DNA of 64,000 bases from Trileptium ribeirensis. Taxonomy: Eukaryota; Nematoda; Enoplea; Enoplida; Thoracostomopsidae. The stretch is from positions 1 to 64,000 of the forward strand of contig JASANE010005230.1 of assembly GCA_030248225.1 (NCBI GenBank), read 5' to 3'. The notes beneath the pieces were generated by a model that was not told where the DNA came from, did no database searches, and saw nothing but the letters and a program-made list of their open reading frames with translations. Shown here in pieces: positions 13,901 to 28,059 of the stretch; the stretch's first letter is position 1, and each line of letters opens with the position of its first letter. Made by a program: the position numbers and the translations under genes.

Positions 13901-14207
13901 CTTATAAGACAATAAAACTTTCACGTTGTCAAAGTTATTTTACAACTTTTTTAAGCACATATCAACATCATAGGACCCCACAATCCTACACCACAAACTT
14001 TGGGAAGATTTAGATTTTATGTGTTATGTTCCTTAGGCAAGTTTCTACCGCTTACTGTATATACATACCACAGAAATACAGATATTTGTGTCGTATTAAA
14101 GAACCCAAAACGTATAGACCCATTGTAGCCGTCTACGCATCATTAAATTAAAAAACCCAAAAATTTGACAATTTAAGATTTAATTTTTTAGTTAATTTTG
14201 CTTCTTA

Positions 14208-14527
14208 TACGGCGTTCACGTTATATCATCCTCACTGTTTGGAACCTATGCCCCCCACACAGTGTCGAACACACCGTGGATAACAGGGTGTCCTGGACAT
14301 ACCCACGATTTTATAATTTTTTTCCGTGACACTGTCATTCCGCGAAAACGGTAGCTACGTGGTATTGCAGTACCGTAATGCTTTAATGCATTAGCTACAG
14401 GGTGTATCGAACACCCTCATGAATTTTTATACAGTAAGGGTGTGACCTTTACCGTCGCTACAGTATAGTCACACGCACGGGGGTAAAATGTTCCAAACGG
14501 TAGGGACGTTATAACATGAACGTAGCA
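14208..14527. mobile_element. PIF/Harbinger-like MITE, copy 1
   Basis: The left end TACGGCGTTCACGTTATA pairs with the right end, whose complement reads TGCTACGTTCATGTTATA. TTA flanks both sides (14205-14207 and 14528-14530), the 3-bp target duplication typical of PIF/Harbinger. The interior has GTTTGGAAC and GTTCCAAAC as subterminal inverted words, plus repeated ACACCCT/AGGGTGT motifs. No coding capacity. Same family as 32999-33507. Confidence 0.8.
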
Positions 14528-16619
14528 TTAATGTCATGCGTAGTTTATATATATTTAAATGATAAAACAACTCTTTTAAACGGGCTAAACAATGCTATTT
14601 ATAACACAATTGTTCATCGCCAACAACCAGGAAAATAGGCAATATTTCGTAAAGTTGCGTTTTTGTCGAATATTTTTTCAACTCTAGGTTATTGCTCAAA
14701 AACGGCTGCTCTGACAGAATAATGGTATAACCGTAAAGTACTGTAGCTTTCAATGGAAGGAAGTCGTGTAATGGTCTACGTTTCTTCACAAGATGTCTTT
14801 GGCAGGAGCTATAATTTAAAATATTGGAGTATACCAAATGGCCAAATTTAGCAAATTGCAAATTCGAGTTGGTTTTGTAGAAATTTGAACAGGAAATCAT
14901 TGTATCAGAGAAAACACAAAGGTAGGAACACAAATAAATTCTATTACGCTTAGAATAAAAAGAATTACCAAAATCCATGAATGCAGCGTTGAATTACGAT
15001 TCAAAGAGACAGACTGTTTTTACACGATTAAACACTATTTGAGGAAACTTTCTTCGATACCGTCTCTAGTTTCAATTATAACTTGAACCATGAGTTATGT
15101 AAATATTTTAATGGATCCATTGCTAGTTGTCGTTTTGGTGTTAAATAAAATTCTTGAACGTAATTGGTGTCGCAGCTGCCTCCGTTCTTTTTCATAGTTT
15201 TCACAAAAGCCATCTATTTTTAACACCTGAATGGATCATAGCTAAATCGCTTTATATCACCTCATTCGTTGCTACATTTAAACGCGGAAGTTAGCTTCAC
15301 TTAAATTGTTAATATTTTTCATGTCTAAAAGGAAAATGATGGGTTAAACGACCGAAACAAGATATAACTGGGATCACATTGTCTTTTGGCATTGGCTTTT
15401 TGGTTTGTGTCCATGGTTGAAGCGGCGGTTATATATATTCTTAATGAAATTTTGCAACTTAGCCATGCTCGGGGAATAGTACTCGCTTGTATTTAGTGAT
15501 AGTCGCGTTTCGGTTCCAGAAATGGACAGCTGTTTTGTTTGCCAGCGTATTTTTGCAAATGCAGGTAAAAAAATGAAAGCCATTAAACGAGATTGTGGCT
15601 GCCCGGTTCGCTTGAATAAGCACCGGGATAGCGCTTTATATGGGTGGATCTGGAGCATACGTTGACAAATGGATAATGAAAATGAATTTGGGTATGTGGC
15701 ACAGTTTTAGCGGTTGTGTTTACAGGAATTGTCTCGTACGTATTCTAGTAGTGTTGCAATAGGGCCCAGTTAAATAAATTTAGTCGGTTCGAGCTGGCAT
15801 ATTGCACATATCTTTTTCATTTGCCAGCATTTTTCAATATTCATTGGATGAAGTCATGCACTCGCTTCCGTGTGAAATTCAGGTGCATTGATAAGATGTA
15901 CATTTTCGCAAGGGAACGGAGCTGAAACAGTTTTCCATTAAACTTTATTCTTCATGTCCACTAAAATTGGTTTTGTGTCTAAACTCATCACGGGGTTAAT
16001 AGTTTTCCAAACTTTTACATCTGATGCGTAATTGTAACTAATTATTCACAGCTTTATGTTTACGCTGCAACAAGGATTTTTTGCCCAAAATCTCATGAAA
16101 CTGACGCGGATATCATACTTTGTAATTTTAACATTGTGGTCAGCCGTGATATGTTGCGTTTTATAGAGTTCCAGAAACGCGTCGTCTATGTAACAATACC
16201 ACTACTACTACGCTAAGGTTTACAAACGCGCAAGAAGTTAAATTTTGAGAAAATTCGAAAAGTTGAGTTTTAAGCTCGTTAGACTTCAGCAATAAACTTA
16301 AGGTTGAATAAATCTCGGTAATCATGTTGCTTGCGGTACGTGCTTATATATACGGATTATGTCAAGATTTCGGGATATGGGCTTAAAAATATCAGATTTG
16401 GTTACTCGAACTGTCAAATTTTTAGAAATAATTAAATTGCACATAGAACAGTATAATGGACCTATGTTTCTATGGTTTGCGGAGTATGATAAAAGCAATA
16501 TTATTGACGATGTATCCGAGTGATATTCAAAGGATTTCCGATGTCAAAAAAGCTCTAAAATTCAATTTTTAGCAAGTCATTAGAGCTTAGTGTAACGTAG
16601 CGGTGATTGTATGTTGCAG

Positions 16620-16800
16620 GGGTGAAAGCTTTTAAATTCCGTCTGTGTGTGTGATTGGTCATTACTCAGGAAAGACTTAACCGATTTTCATGATATTGGG
16701 CTCATTCCAACCGGCATAACTTACCGTGTGCTTTTCCTGTCGTTTTTTGAATTGAGGTCTGGTTCCAGTGTCACAGAAAATGAGGGTTTTTTTACCCCAT
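16620..16800. repeat. Dispersed repeat with CCGTCTGTGTGTGTG segment (tentative)
   Basis: Contains a (TG)n-like CCGTCTGTGTGTGTGATTGG segment followed by a word set about disturbed base pairing and T-runs. A comparable element in the opposite orientation, with GACAGACACACACACAGAC, sits near 30370. The resemblance is by pattern only. Confidence 0.3.
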
Positions 16801-16939
16801 TTTAGTACCTTTTATGGAAGCAGGTTATTTTTATCTTGATTTTTGAATTTTTTTCTCTGGCTGATTTTATTTCATAGTAAAATGATAAATGCCGATTCCT
16901 CTTTTTTTGTTTTTCGATGACTGCTCCGGTTCTGGAGTT

Positions 16940-17226
16940 ATGGGGTTTGAGGTATGGCGTCCTCGTGGTTCCTCGATCCAAAATTCGAAAATTTATTCTG
17001 ACGTCCTGGGCGGCTGAAAAGTTTCTTTTGGGGGTTTTCGGGCATGGGAAACTGATTGCCGGTGTTGGTTTTGCTCTGCGACCGATGGTTCTTTGGGTAC
17101 AGGGTATGGCGGCCCCATGGTTCTTCGTCCGAAAATTCCAAATTTTATTGTGACGTCCTTGGAGGCTGATAGCTTGTACTAGGGAATTATCGGGCATTGG
17201 AAACTTATTGCCGGTTTTAGTCTTGT
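16940..17226. repeat. Two tandem copies of a 152-bp unit
   Basis: Matching landmarks lie exactly 152 bp apart: GGTATGGCG at 16951 and 17103, and GGGCATGGGAAAC versus GGGCATTGGAAAC at 17040 and 17192. The copies are moderately diverged. Frames running through both strands are by-products of the repeat. Confidence 0.8.
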
Positions 17227-19311
17227 TTTAACTTGTGCGGTATATATTGTATGATATCTACATATAGGATATCGACGTATGCTACGGAGAGGTGTTTGGC
17301 TGTGCACGCAAAAGGCGTAGGTGTACCTATGCTTCACTACACTCTGCAATCTCGATAGAGTACTAGTATCAGCCTGTTTTGTTTCTAACGTAAAGGTGAC
17401 AAAGTTGGCGAAAATATATGCGACATTGCCGTGTGAGCATTGATAGTGTCCTATTTGTAGTTTAAGAGACTTTACAAGGTGCACAGACTCCGATGTTAAA
17501 ATTCTAAAAGCAGTTCATTTACACAAGATGGATAAAAGCAAGTTACAAGAGAACAAAAACGTATCAAACCTCTCCTGTCATACAAAATAAAAGTACATGT
17601 TTGAATGATTCTGTATATTGAACTTTTGGAAAAATCAACACGCCAGTATTTATCGGTATGCCGCCACGGGGGGTGGGGATGTTGGGGGCTTTGCCCCAGT
17701 GTGATACTGGTGCCCCCAGTTTACAGCTCAATTTTTTCAAAATACTATCGTTACATTACGGACCTGAGTTGATCTCAAATTGAGTGGATACCCCAGTTGA
17801 AATTTTGTGGTGACGCACTTAGTTGTTATCTATTATATATATGAAATATTGCGTTCGGGAATTCCCAACAACAAGTGTTGCATATTCTGTCCAATACTAA
17901 TTCTGCCAACTATTGAACTATGATTTGTGATAACTACATATATTAAATTTTCTGATAAAGTATGTATTAACCAGCTATTCAGTATATATTTTCCAAGATA
18001 CCATGCATGCCAAATGACGGACAACTCAGTAGCGGTTTGCCATACTGCAAATATGTTTCCGTCAATCATCCAATTAGAGTTACCCTTTACCTAATTAGAA
18101 TTAGAGTTATCGGGTAAAACTAAGTTGCAGCTGTCGCGCTATTTTTAGTTTGCTATAAAAAATCTTGTTCTCGAAGGCAGTGGCATTATGATTTTAAAGT
18201 GTTATTTAATATCGGTTTCCGTGGTGTTTTACTTTTATGTGATGACTCCTTGCTTCATTATGGTTTTTCGGCATAAACTAATATCTTGAATTGTTATAGC
18301 TTGAAATTAATGTTTCCTAAACATATCTACCTTAAAGGTTGCACACTAGCCAAGAATTTTAGTTTTTACTATTACGCAATGGTAAAACCAGCAGTAATGA
18401 ACATTATTGTAATCATTGAAATAGTTTTCCGTTTCAGTGCCATTTCCAGAGGAACAAACATAATTTTTGTATAGTACATTTGTATAGTAACGTTATTTTC
18501 TGTCAATCGCATGGTTTAGTTTTCTCATTTTACTACCATAGTTCATGTAGCAGGCGATGAATTAGCTATAATCTTTAAAAGTTTAGCATTTATATTTTTA
18601 AACACAGGAAAGTGTATATATTCTCAGACGTTTTATAGGGCTTTTAAACTGCTATAATAGTTAAATTTTAACTGAATCATATGACGGACAGGTTTAGTAT
18701 TTCATGACTGCTAATGGCAAGAGAGTAAGCAAAAACAGTGAGATTTTGTCTTGCGCCAGGCAAGGTTAGCTACTTAAAGAATGACTCGTCACTATATATG
18801 GTCTGTGGCAGAGTGTTGAAAGACCGCGTGTGTATTCTGGTTTCCTTGTGTGTTCTGCGTTTTCAAGCCGAAGAAGCTGTTTATTCAATTAGGCGTATGC
18901 TAATTTTGTTTTTATCTTTTAGTTTTAACCGGTTACTATGTACATATAAATAGCTGGTTTGTAGAAAAAAATTAAGCGAATAGTTTTTGTCATAGCTCGC
19001 TATAAATGAAGCGTTTTTAGCTAATTTCATAACAAAAATGGTCACAAATCGCTGTATTTTGCCGATTTTTATGTATACAACATTAAGATAATGTATAATT
19101 ACTATAAATAAATAATATTAAGTATTTATCATTTTCCAATAAAACCAACGCTGGATATTTGCTAGCACAGTTGCAATTGTATTGCTTAAATTTTGCTCCA
19201 AACCTTGTGCTACTGCTACAAGGAATTCCTTTCAGCCATTGTACGTAAACATACAAATTCAAGACTTTAATATGAAATTATATGCAATATGGACTTATAC
19301 ACCATATTTAC

Positions 19312-19587
19312 AGGTGCGTTCACACGTTCAAAGTTTTTCCCCAAAATTTGAGCCTAATTTGTAATGGAATATATAACAATTTGTTCGGCTTCAAAATGTA
19401 TGCTCAAAAATTTTCAAGTAACACATCTTTCGAAATGGTTGGCTAAAAGAATATCCTTGATGAAAAAATCTGATCAGTATTCACACGTTCAATTTCCCTA
19501 AAGATGCAAAAAGACACTTTCCAATTTTGTTCAAAAAATAAGATTTCGTTCAAATTTTGAACTAAGCTTGAACGTGTGAACGCACCT
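19312..19587. mobile_element. MITE with 20-bp terminal inverted repeats
   Basis: The left end AGGTGCGTTCACACGTTCAA is the exact inverted complement of the right end at 19568-19587. The interior carries a further copy of TTCACACGTTCAA near 19480. The flanks suggest a TTA duplication blurred by one extra base on the left. No coding capacity. Confidence 0.8.
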
Positions 19588-21651
19588 TTAGTTTAAGCCG
19601 TGCCAAACCTTTACATTATGTACTATTATAAAGTGTATTAATTTTACCCATATGAAACCGAGAACGATATTAAGACAAAGCGGGACAGAAACTGCAGGGG
19701 CGTCGGAATGTTAGCAACCTGGCAAGTTCCAGATTTTGATTGCCGGGACCAAACTTGTATAACAGGCTTGTCTGGCAATTTTGTGTGTGTCCGCTTCCTC
19801 CCTCTTCCTAAAATATTTGGAAACATCCCTCCGTCACCTACAGAATGCTGTGCTGTTCGCTGCTAATTTGTTTTATACAGAGGTCATTATAAGCCAAATT
19901 GAAGTTGATCTGTGAAGGTTTCTAACAACACAATAATAAGCCGTAGCTACATATAGCATTAGCAGCACACCGAAGATTATCGTGATCAAATCTTAGGTCA
20001 TTGATTCTCGTGACAAACTTTAATAAAAAGATCTACGAAGGCCTGTAATAAAGATATTAGTTGTGTTTCACATGTGCCATTTTTCGCCAATTTAAGTGTT
20101 TCCTATCATCAAGTCGGTTTCGTGGTATAGTTACAATAGATTACCGGTAGACATAATTGACGCTACAGTTGTGGCAACAACGATACTGTAGTGTTGTATT
20201 ATTTCTCGTACACCAAAAAGATTGAAGTGAAATGGTCAACCCACTCATATAACTTCTGTTAATAAAATCGTTCCACATCGTGTAAAAGGCTTAATTTTGG
20301 AACTTTACGCTTTAATGTTCAAGCGAATCTTTATATTTGTTTATGTCACAGAAAGACAGAGCACTGTGTCTGTGCGATAAATATACAAGATAATGTCTTG
20401 CGTAAAATTTGTCCAAATGTTTAGTCCATTTCCGGTGCGCACATGATGACTATCTTCTGTCTAAATTACGAACTAAATTGTGCAAAATTTGTAGTCAGAA
20501 TTCTACCATTAGTATTCGCTGTTTAGCAAACGCCATCATGGATTTCGTTTTATCATGTAGGAACACAATTTGCCGAATGAGCACATTTATCCGCATTATT
20601 AAAATGATATACTGAATCGCGTAGCTATGTTTGCGGTCTGTGAGGCGATAAATAACACGTTTGGATTATTTTTGCTAGTGTTGGCTGTTACTAAATTGTT
20701 CTGTTAAATCATAAAATAGTGGCCGTGTACAGCGCTTACCTGTTGCTGTATCGCAAATCGTGGCTCGTACATAAGCTTGTGCGCGGAGATCGGTTTTGAT
20801 ATCGCTAAAGTTAGTTAGTAACATTAGTTAGTAGCACGGTTAATAACATGCCCAATGTATGCTTAAAACAACGAAATCAACATGTTTAACGGGGTAAATA
20901 ACTTTATAAATAAGTTCATAGAGTATCCTCAACAAGCAATAAACTTACCTTGAAGATGAAAAATTACAAATAAAATTTTTTGGAAGCCTATTACGCTCAC
21001 ACATGATAAAATATGAGGTCACTTTTATACCTACGTTATCAGTCATTGCAGAAAACATGAATAGTAGTGACCTATGACAGCTTTGTTACTCAAAGCTTAT
21101 TTGACAGTCTTATTGGTATTATTGGCCGTTCTTTTAGTTTTAACATTCAGCACAACCAAACACCTAAGTGGAGTAGGCAGGGGCGCAGCACCCATTCAGA
21201 AGTGAGGGATCAGCTAAAAATTCTAGCAGTATTGGAAAGGAAAATGGAGGGCGCTGTCTTACGGCGGCACCCGCCCTCCTTTTGCTGGCCCCTGGGAGTA
21301 GCTTAACCTTTCCAAGAAAATACATGGTGATGCACTACAAAGATCTTTTAGGGGTATGCTTAAGAATGACCATATTATTAGGTGTACGAATAGTGCTATC
21401 ACATATTCTTAATATTAACTCATAAAACGTGTAGCCGTTTTATCGTAGTCAAACATATCTAGACAAATGCAGAAGAGAACGGTAAATTAGTTCCACAGGA
21501 ACATAATTTTTTTAACTTTAAGTATACAGCTCTATATCACGTAATAATCGACCAATTATAATTCAGGTTTTTATAAACTCTATTTTTGATAATAAAGCAA
21601 GAACGATTCTTTGGCTAACACACATACAGTTTAAAATACATATACAGATTG

Positions 21652-22094
21652 ATGCGTGAGCCCACTTTAGGTGCGTGCACCTATGTTGTCCCGTTGTCAA
21701 GTCAGTTCACGATCATAAAAGTTTATGAACGCGAACAAGTCACGTCACGATTGCCCTTGTGTATGCGTACACGGTTTGTGTTGCAGCAACGCGTAGGCAC
21801 CGTTCGCGATCACTATTTTGCGATTTAGCATTGCATTTTGCTGACCGCGTACAAGTGAAAACGCGAATACCAATCGCGTTTTTTCTTGTATGCTATAATA
21901 CACAAATAGACCGCGAAACATTGCTGTCTGATTCGGAATGGCATTATGGACAAATATCTCAAAGCCCATGTTCTCGTCCACAAAAATGCGAATACCAAAG
22001 GCAAAAATATGAACGCGCGACTTTCTACGCGAATCAGTTGTAATTTTGACAAAAGAACAACATTGGTTTTCGCACATAAAGTGAGCTCACGCAT
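21652..22094. mobile_element. Terminal-inverted-repeat element, about 440 bp
   Basis: The left end ATGCGTGAGCCCACTTTAGG and the right end, whose complement is ATGCGTGAGCTCACTTTATG, differ at few positions. The interior is rich in GAACGCG and GCGAATACC words. No target duplication is visible. Short frames on both strands inside it have no known relatives. Confidence 0.65.
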
Positions 22095-23805
22095 GACCGG
22101 TAGAAAGTTATTTTAAAGGGAGCAAGTAGTAATTGCCAAACGAAAAGTCTACGCTTTTTTAGTACCTTACTTTCATAAAGAAACACTGCCATGAGATCAA
22201 ACCTATAGTCCCACTCAGCAATTAAGATTCTGCTCAGGGACTTCGTTGCAAAATTTACCTTGAACGGCACACACGCATTTTGATAGTCACCTCAATAGGT
22301 CAGTCGGGCTGTTACAAGTTGAAAAAATTTTGTTTAAAACTGGAACTGTGGAGGAGGCTTCAGCTGAAACAAAGGGGTAGGGGCTGGGCTCCCAATGCTT
22401 TGCTTTGGCTACGTCCCTAATTCTACTAGATAATATAAACAACTGTTGTTCTGCGAAGCCACATCTTCATTATTCTATCTACAGATTCTTTAGTTCAGTT
22501 TTCTTAACTGTACCGTTGGTTCAATTTTACGCATTATTTGGCCCGTATTATATTTTTATCATTTCGTTTATATCCCAAACGCAAATCGTTTTCGGACGCA
22601 TTTTTTGGCTTTTCTGTTTGTGTGCTTGAAAGGCGGTTTTTTGCGCGGGCATGCATTTCGTTTTGGACACATGCTCACAAACAGTCATTGTTTCGTTTTA
22701 TTTCGTTTACCAAAATATACCCACGACGACTAAGCGAACTATTGTTATTATTGGAAACAAATAGGTTTTGGCTGCTTAGGCTAAATTTTTTTCTCTCGTA
22801 AATAAGCCAAATTGTAGGCCGAGCCGGTGTCAAACTGGTGATGAAAAGTTTTAAATTTGCTGCTACCATGCCCCGACTAGTTTTAAATATATGGTAGCCG
22901 CAAGAATATATAGTTTGGTTTGCGTTGCATTGTGTTGGGCCTCTTTGACAAAGATACCACCGGACCCGGTTGAACTGGAAGCAACGATATAGACAAGCGG
23001 AGCAAAACACAAAACTGATTATGATACGTCGAAAACGAACAGAAATGTTGAAGCCAGTTTTTGCAAACGATATACGTTCAATCATCTCTCTGTCTTTTGT
23101 CGGATACACGTTTCTCATTTGTGTTTTAACGTTACTTTCGTTAAAAAATACAAAGTTTTAAACGCAGATGAACGCTGCAGTATCATCATAGCGTGGGTTT
23201 AGTATTTTCAAAATATTGTTTTGATAATCAAAAGTTTCATAGCAATTTTCCGTTTTATTAACTTAGTTTTCTTAACTATTATTGGTTCAAGTTTTATTTT
23301 TAACAATTATTTTCAAATTATATAAATAAATTCAAAATGATGCCCCGTTGGGGAATAGTATCTTCTTTTAACTAACGCTTTTGCTACGTGTATGTAATAG
23401 GAGTTTGATAATGACATAATTGCCAATATACTGATCGCGTAAAGTGCCGCGATAGCAAATACCGTCCAAACTGCTTAAAAATATTAAATTTTTGTTATGT
23501 AAGTCGTCTAAAAATGTAGTTTCCCGAATTTAATGTGTCTCTTTGTACAAATTCTGATTACTGCTGTTACGGGGTTCGCTAAATATATCATGTATTTCAA
23601 GATTAAAAATGCTGTGGTTTTAGCTTGAACAACTTTCTAACTTTGGTTTCATGTTTGCAATGAAATTTGGAATGCATTAATTGTTAATTTATACCCTTTC
23701 CTTCTTTATGCGCAATAAAACTGTCATGTAATCATAAAATAATAATTGATTTCATATTGGAATCCACTTCTTATGGCTTAGACAGCATGTTTGTCTGTTT
23801 AATAT

Positions 23806-24002
23806 TAGGCGTGCGGATACTGCGTTTTATTCGATGTGATCCGAATTTCTTTCATACTGTATCCGACCAGATACGACACAACTATGTGCCTACCGTATAT
23901 GCGTGTTTATACATATATTTTTCACATTAGATCATCCGATTCGGATCCGACAAAATTTTACACGCTTTATCGGACCAGATCGGGCGTACTGTAAACAAGC
24001 GG
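23806..24002. repeat. Dispersed GGATCCGA-rich repeat, copy 1
   Basis: Rich in TCGGATCCGAC, ATCCGA and CCAGATACGAC words around an AT-rich centre with ATACATATATTT. Two relatives lie at about 36560-36790 and 36905-37100 in another intron. Probably a degenerate non-autonomous transposon family with inverted GATCCGA motifs. Confidence 0.5.
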
Positions 24003-26264
24003 TTATATATACGACATGAAATTGATTCACGTTTTATCAAATCAAACGTTAGTTATTTTCTGAAATGCATTTTGTATTATATCTGGGTTAGCAACAAATT
24101 TTGGATCAAAGAATGTTGTTGATTTGGCTTTCTAAGTGATAAGTTAAAGTTTTACAATGCAACAAAGCCGAGCTGAGTCAACAACAGAATAGCACCGAAC
24201 AATGGCCCTAATTAGTGCATTCCATCATTAATCGTCTTTCAAAAATTTCCTATATGTTATGTTTGCTAATCTTTTATTGAAAAGGAGTTGACATTGTTTA
24301 ACTTTATTTAAACTTGTTTGACCTAGGTTGGTTCTTTAGTACCGTAACCTGATATAGCTTTAGGTGCGCGGGGGACGGTGGGGTGTGGGCCAGTCTTCTA
24401 AATAGCACAATACACGCTTAGCCAAGGTTCAGTCGAAAAAAAGGAATTGGATCACTACTTTCTTCGCATCACTGTATCTGGTCAATTGCTGGTCAAAATT
24501 TGATCATGGGATATTCGACAGCACTGCTTCTTGTAATAGCTTACGTGGGTTCGAAGTGTCTCTGGCATCTGAAAGTTGAACAACTGATAGAGTTCACTGA
24601 TGTAATTACAGGCATGTAGCCAGATTTCTGTTTTAGGGGCCAAATTTTAAGCCAAATTCAGTGAAAGCAAGCCGATTTCAGTGGGTGCAATATTTTTGAT
24701 ATTTCCAAAATGTTCCGTTACGTCAAACGCCTATGCAAAAGTATAACATTCGAAGAAAATATGTTTATTAAGTCACCTGATAAGCTGAGGAAACATATTC
24801 TACTCAATTCTCACCATTGTAGTTGCGGTTACTAATTATAGGGCACTGTGTAATTATTAGATAATATATTAATATTCTCAATGGAACTATGTCTCTGAAA
24901 AAAACAATCTCATTAGAACAAGTCAAATTCAAGGGCGGGGTCAAGCCAATTTTAAGGGGTGCAGGATGACACAAACATTTAGTAAAAGAAAATGTCACAT
25001 GCGGTAGCATTTCTCTATTTGGATAACATTGGGGTCATCAGTTTAGAGCTTGCCATCTATAGAACTAAAGAATTATTACCGTTGGGTTTACCCTATGTAA
25101 TAGCAACCATTAATTATTTCTCTCCTGCTGCGTAACGTTTGAGTAAACTAAACAACTCCTTCAGCAATATTTAAGATTTTTTCAGTGGTTGAACAAACCA
25201 GAAAGACTCACGGGCTAGGATATATAGGGTGATGTATATTTTAATTGCAAAAGTATAGTGGGTTTGTAACGCTTTTGCTGGCTCTAACCACGAAATTCAG
25301 GTAGGTAGCGTTCCTTGTTTTATTTCTGCTCGTTGTTCCGATTTATTGCTGTTAATTACTTCTTGTTCGCTCTAAATCATTAAGACTAAAATAGCAGCAG
25401 CGATTCAAACCTTTTTCAGAAACTAGCACCACAGTTCAAATGACAGCAATATAATGCATCACACATTTGTTAAAACGTGGCCCAATGGTGTATTGCGCTG
25501 TCCCGGCTACCAGTACAGAAGGTATTGGTTTAACTCCCAAATGCACCCTAATTTTACATTATTAGTCGTTTTTGTTCCAAGCAAATAACTGATGCTCCTA
25601 ACATCGAAAATTATTATGGGACTAACATGGTGCTAAGAAAAGGTGATTGAAGTCCTTGTTATGTCGATTATACCATTGTTGTGAATTGATAAACGATGAA
25701 GTTATATTTTAAAGCCGAGATTATATAGCTTCACAAATATTAGCGAGCAGAACTATAGAAAAATAGATCACAATATAGCAAGCTCCAGGTTGAACATATG
25801 ACCCCTAATTGTATAAACCCAACGGTCCGTGCTAAGCATCTAGTTATGATAACAAAATGGTATGTTAAATTTGTAGTCGCAGTGCTCTATAGAGCCAATA
25901 AATTATGATGTATTTTGAAGCAATGTGAGATTACATCAGTAAGAGTACATGATGATTTCCGAAGAAGAGTATGACATTCTCTGAAATCACTATATAAACG
26001 CGTTGGGCACAACGCGATCCATTTCGACTTTTATCCGTCCCTGAGTTTTTTTGGGGTTACCCAACGGTAGCCAGTGGTGTCATTGTACCATGGGAAACAA
26101 TTTGTTCCGACCACTTCCAGTGTTATGGGGTCCTTCTGAAAAACTTCATCGACCACCCTTGTTTTTAGTGAGAGTAGGTCGTTGAAAACAGTTTTGCAAA
26201 CGACCCCCCCCAAAAAAAGCTCAGAGCAAATCTTTGTCTTTGGCACCATTGCCCCCCTCAAAGT

Positions 26265-26490
26265 TGAGCCGAAGTAAGCCCATCTCCCGAAACCGAGGGG
26301 TTAAATAAGGTCGAAATCGATCGCGTCATGCCTGTAGCCACAAGGAGGGGATACTGCACCCCGCCGCAGGCGCATGTCCGTTCGACATATGCGGCGCCAC
26401 CGGGGGTGGAGTTGGGGCATCTGCGATTGGGGGTTCCACGCCTCAGGAAGATAACCCAACTGTGAGCATGTATGCATGTCACCACTAAGC
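26265..26490. repeat. GC-rich dispersed element (SINE-like, tentative)
   Basis: A GC-rich island in AT-rich intron DNA, ending GATAACCCAACTGTGAGCAT. The GAGCATGTAT end is shared with 1-60 and 38281-38420, and the GATAACCC word with 42690-42895. No pol III promoter could be confirmed. Confidence 0.35.
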
Positions 26491-27837
26491 AGACGGACCT
26501 TGGTTAACTTATTTCCTCACAGCACTGATTCACAAATATTTATGTTTGTCGGAAACCAATATATATCTTGTCTTACCACCAAGGTGGGGAATTCTGAGTG
26601 TTCAATATGTATATAATGTAGAGAGTTGTTTTCGTGTGTTTTGGTGTCATGAGCCCATTCAAAAACTTAATTTGACCCAACCCGGTTAGTGTAAGTAGCA
26701 ATAGCATATAGAGAATGAATTGTGGACTGTGCTACAAAATAAGATCAACAATCCTTATATAGCTCAAACGGTTGGTGACATATTACTTTTTGGTTTATTT
26801 TGGGTTTCGTGGACTCATTCAAAACTTCATTTTGAAGCAACCCTGCACCGTAAATATTGAAAATAACACATTTCATGCGCTGGTATATTAGCAAAGTATT
26901 ATGCAGCCTTATAGAGGCTTATTTGCTCTTCATAGTGAGCGCAGTTTGGCTCAGTTATTCATTCTGGTGGTCGCAATTCAATAAATAACATATTTTTTGG
27001 ACATGTCGCGTGCCATCGAACCACTTTCTCACGGGGAAGATGTTGGAACTGGGGTTTGCGAGTAAAGGTTACAAATATAGATTTAAAGCTGCCAAATGAG
27101 CTATCGCGTTCATCCAAAGTTGAGCTATGCTCGTCACCCTAAAACCCAATAAGAGACATTGTTAATTTCAACGTTATATGGCTAGTAAGACTTCTTCGTT
27201 CGCTCGTTTCACTCACTACACTCAGAATTTAAATATTTTAGATTGAACAGCGCAAAGTTCAGATACTATAATCAAATATTATCATAGGGGACAGCGGGTT
27301 TATCTTCCCGATGCTTGGACCCCCTCAGGCATCGCTGATCCCTCTAGGAGATAGCCTGATTTACCCTGAGGTTCCGCACTACCCCCATCATCCGCCCACC
27401 GAAGGTGCGTTTAAGATTAAGGCAAAAATCTCGGAAAAATGAGCAAAAATTGGAGAAGATTGGCAAAAGTTAGTAGAGTATTTGTAAAATGAGTGCCGAA
27501 AAATTTTGAGAATTTGAGTAACAAAAACTTTAAAAAATTTATCCCCGTGACAACCCCCCCCCTCCGCTCCCGCCGATGGCTTGATCCTTCCCTGATCCTT
27601 CGTCTCTTTCGAAGCACCCGCTATGTCGACTGGGAATTTGCACCTATCCCTTATAACACTATAGTTTCATCGTATATGTTTAAAAGCAAAACATAGAACA
27701 TATTTTAACGGCGTTAATCTAAGGACCCAGGTAACCGTGAGTGGCAATACCTTGTATCGTTAGAAAAAAGTACAGCTTTGAGCGGGGGCTCGTTGGGAGG
27801 CATTGCCCCGACTTAGGTTCACTATATGTCTCATCTA

Positions 27838-27925
27838 AGGACTTGATCGCAGGCTAAGGCTTAGCCTTAGTATATCGAGAACGGTGCATGCATTGCACTT
27901 TGGCCCCGCAAGGTTACTTTGGTCA
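27838..27925. repeat. CTAAGGC / TATATCGAGA repeat, copy 1
   Basis: A GGCTAAGGCTTAGCCTTAG palindrome-like start runs into TAGTATATCGAGAACGG and then GGTTACTTTGG. The same order of words recurs at 46620-46725. A dispersed element of unknown class. Confidence 0.6.
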
Positions 27926-28059
27926 ATCTAATTATACCGTGCATACTAATAATAAGAAATCTGGAAATGTGACCTTCAGCACTGCTTTTCAATTTTGACT
28001 TTTCATTAATAGTAGAAAAAGTAAAACGATTAAACGTTTTTTCATGAAAATTCGGTCAA

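Noticed and set aside
14595..14978. 127-codon open frame on the minus strand
   Set aside because: No recognisable domain and no supporting splice or context signal inside a long intron.
15374..15658. 94-codon open frame on the minus strand
   Set aside because: No domain, no neighbours, same composition as the surrounding intron.
22675..23118. 147-codon open frame on the minus strand
   Set aside because: No family motif, AT-driven codon use, and overlapping open frames on the other strand. It looks like chance in repeat-like DNA.
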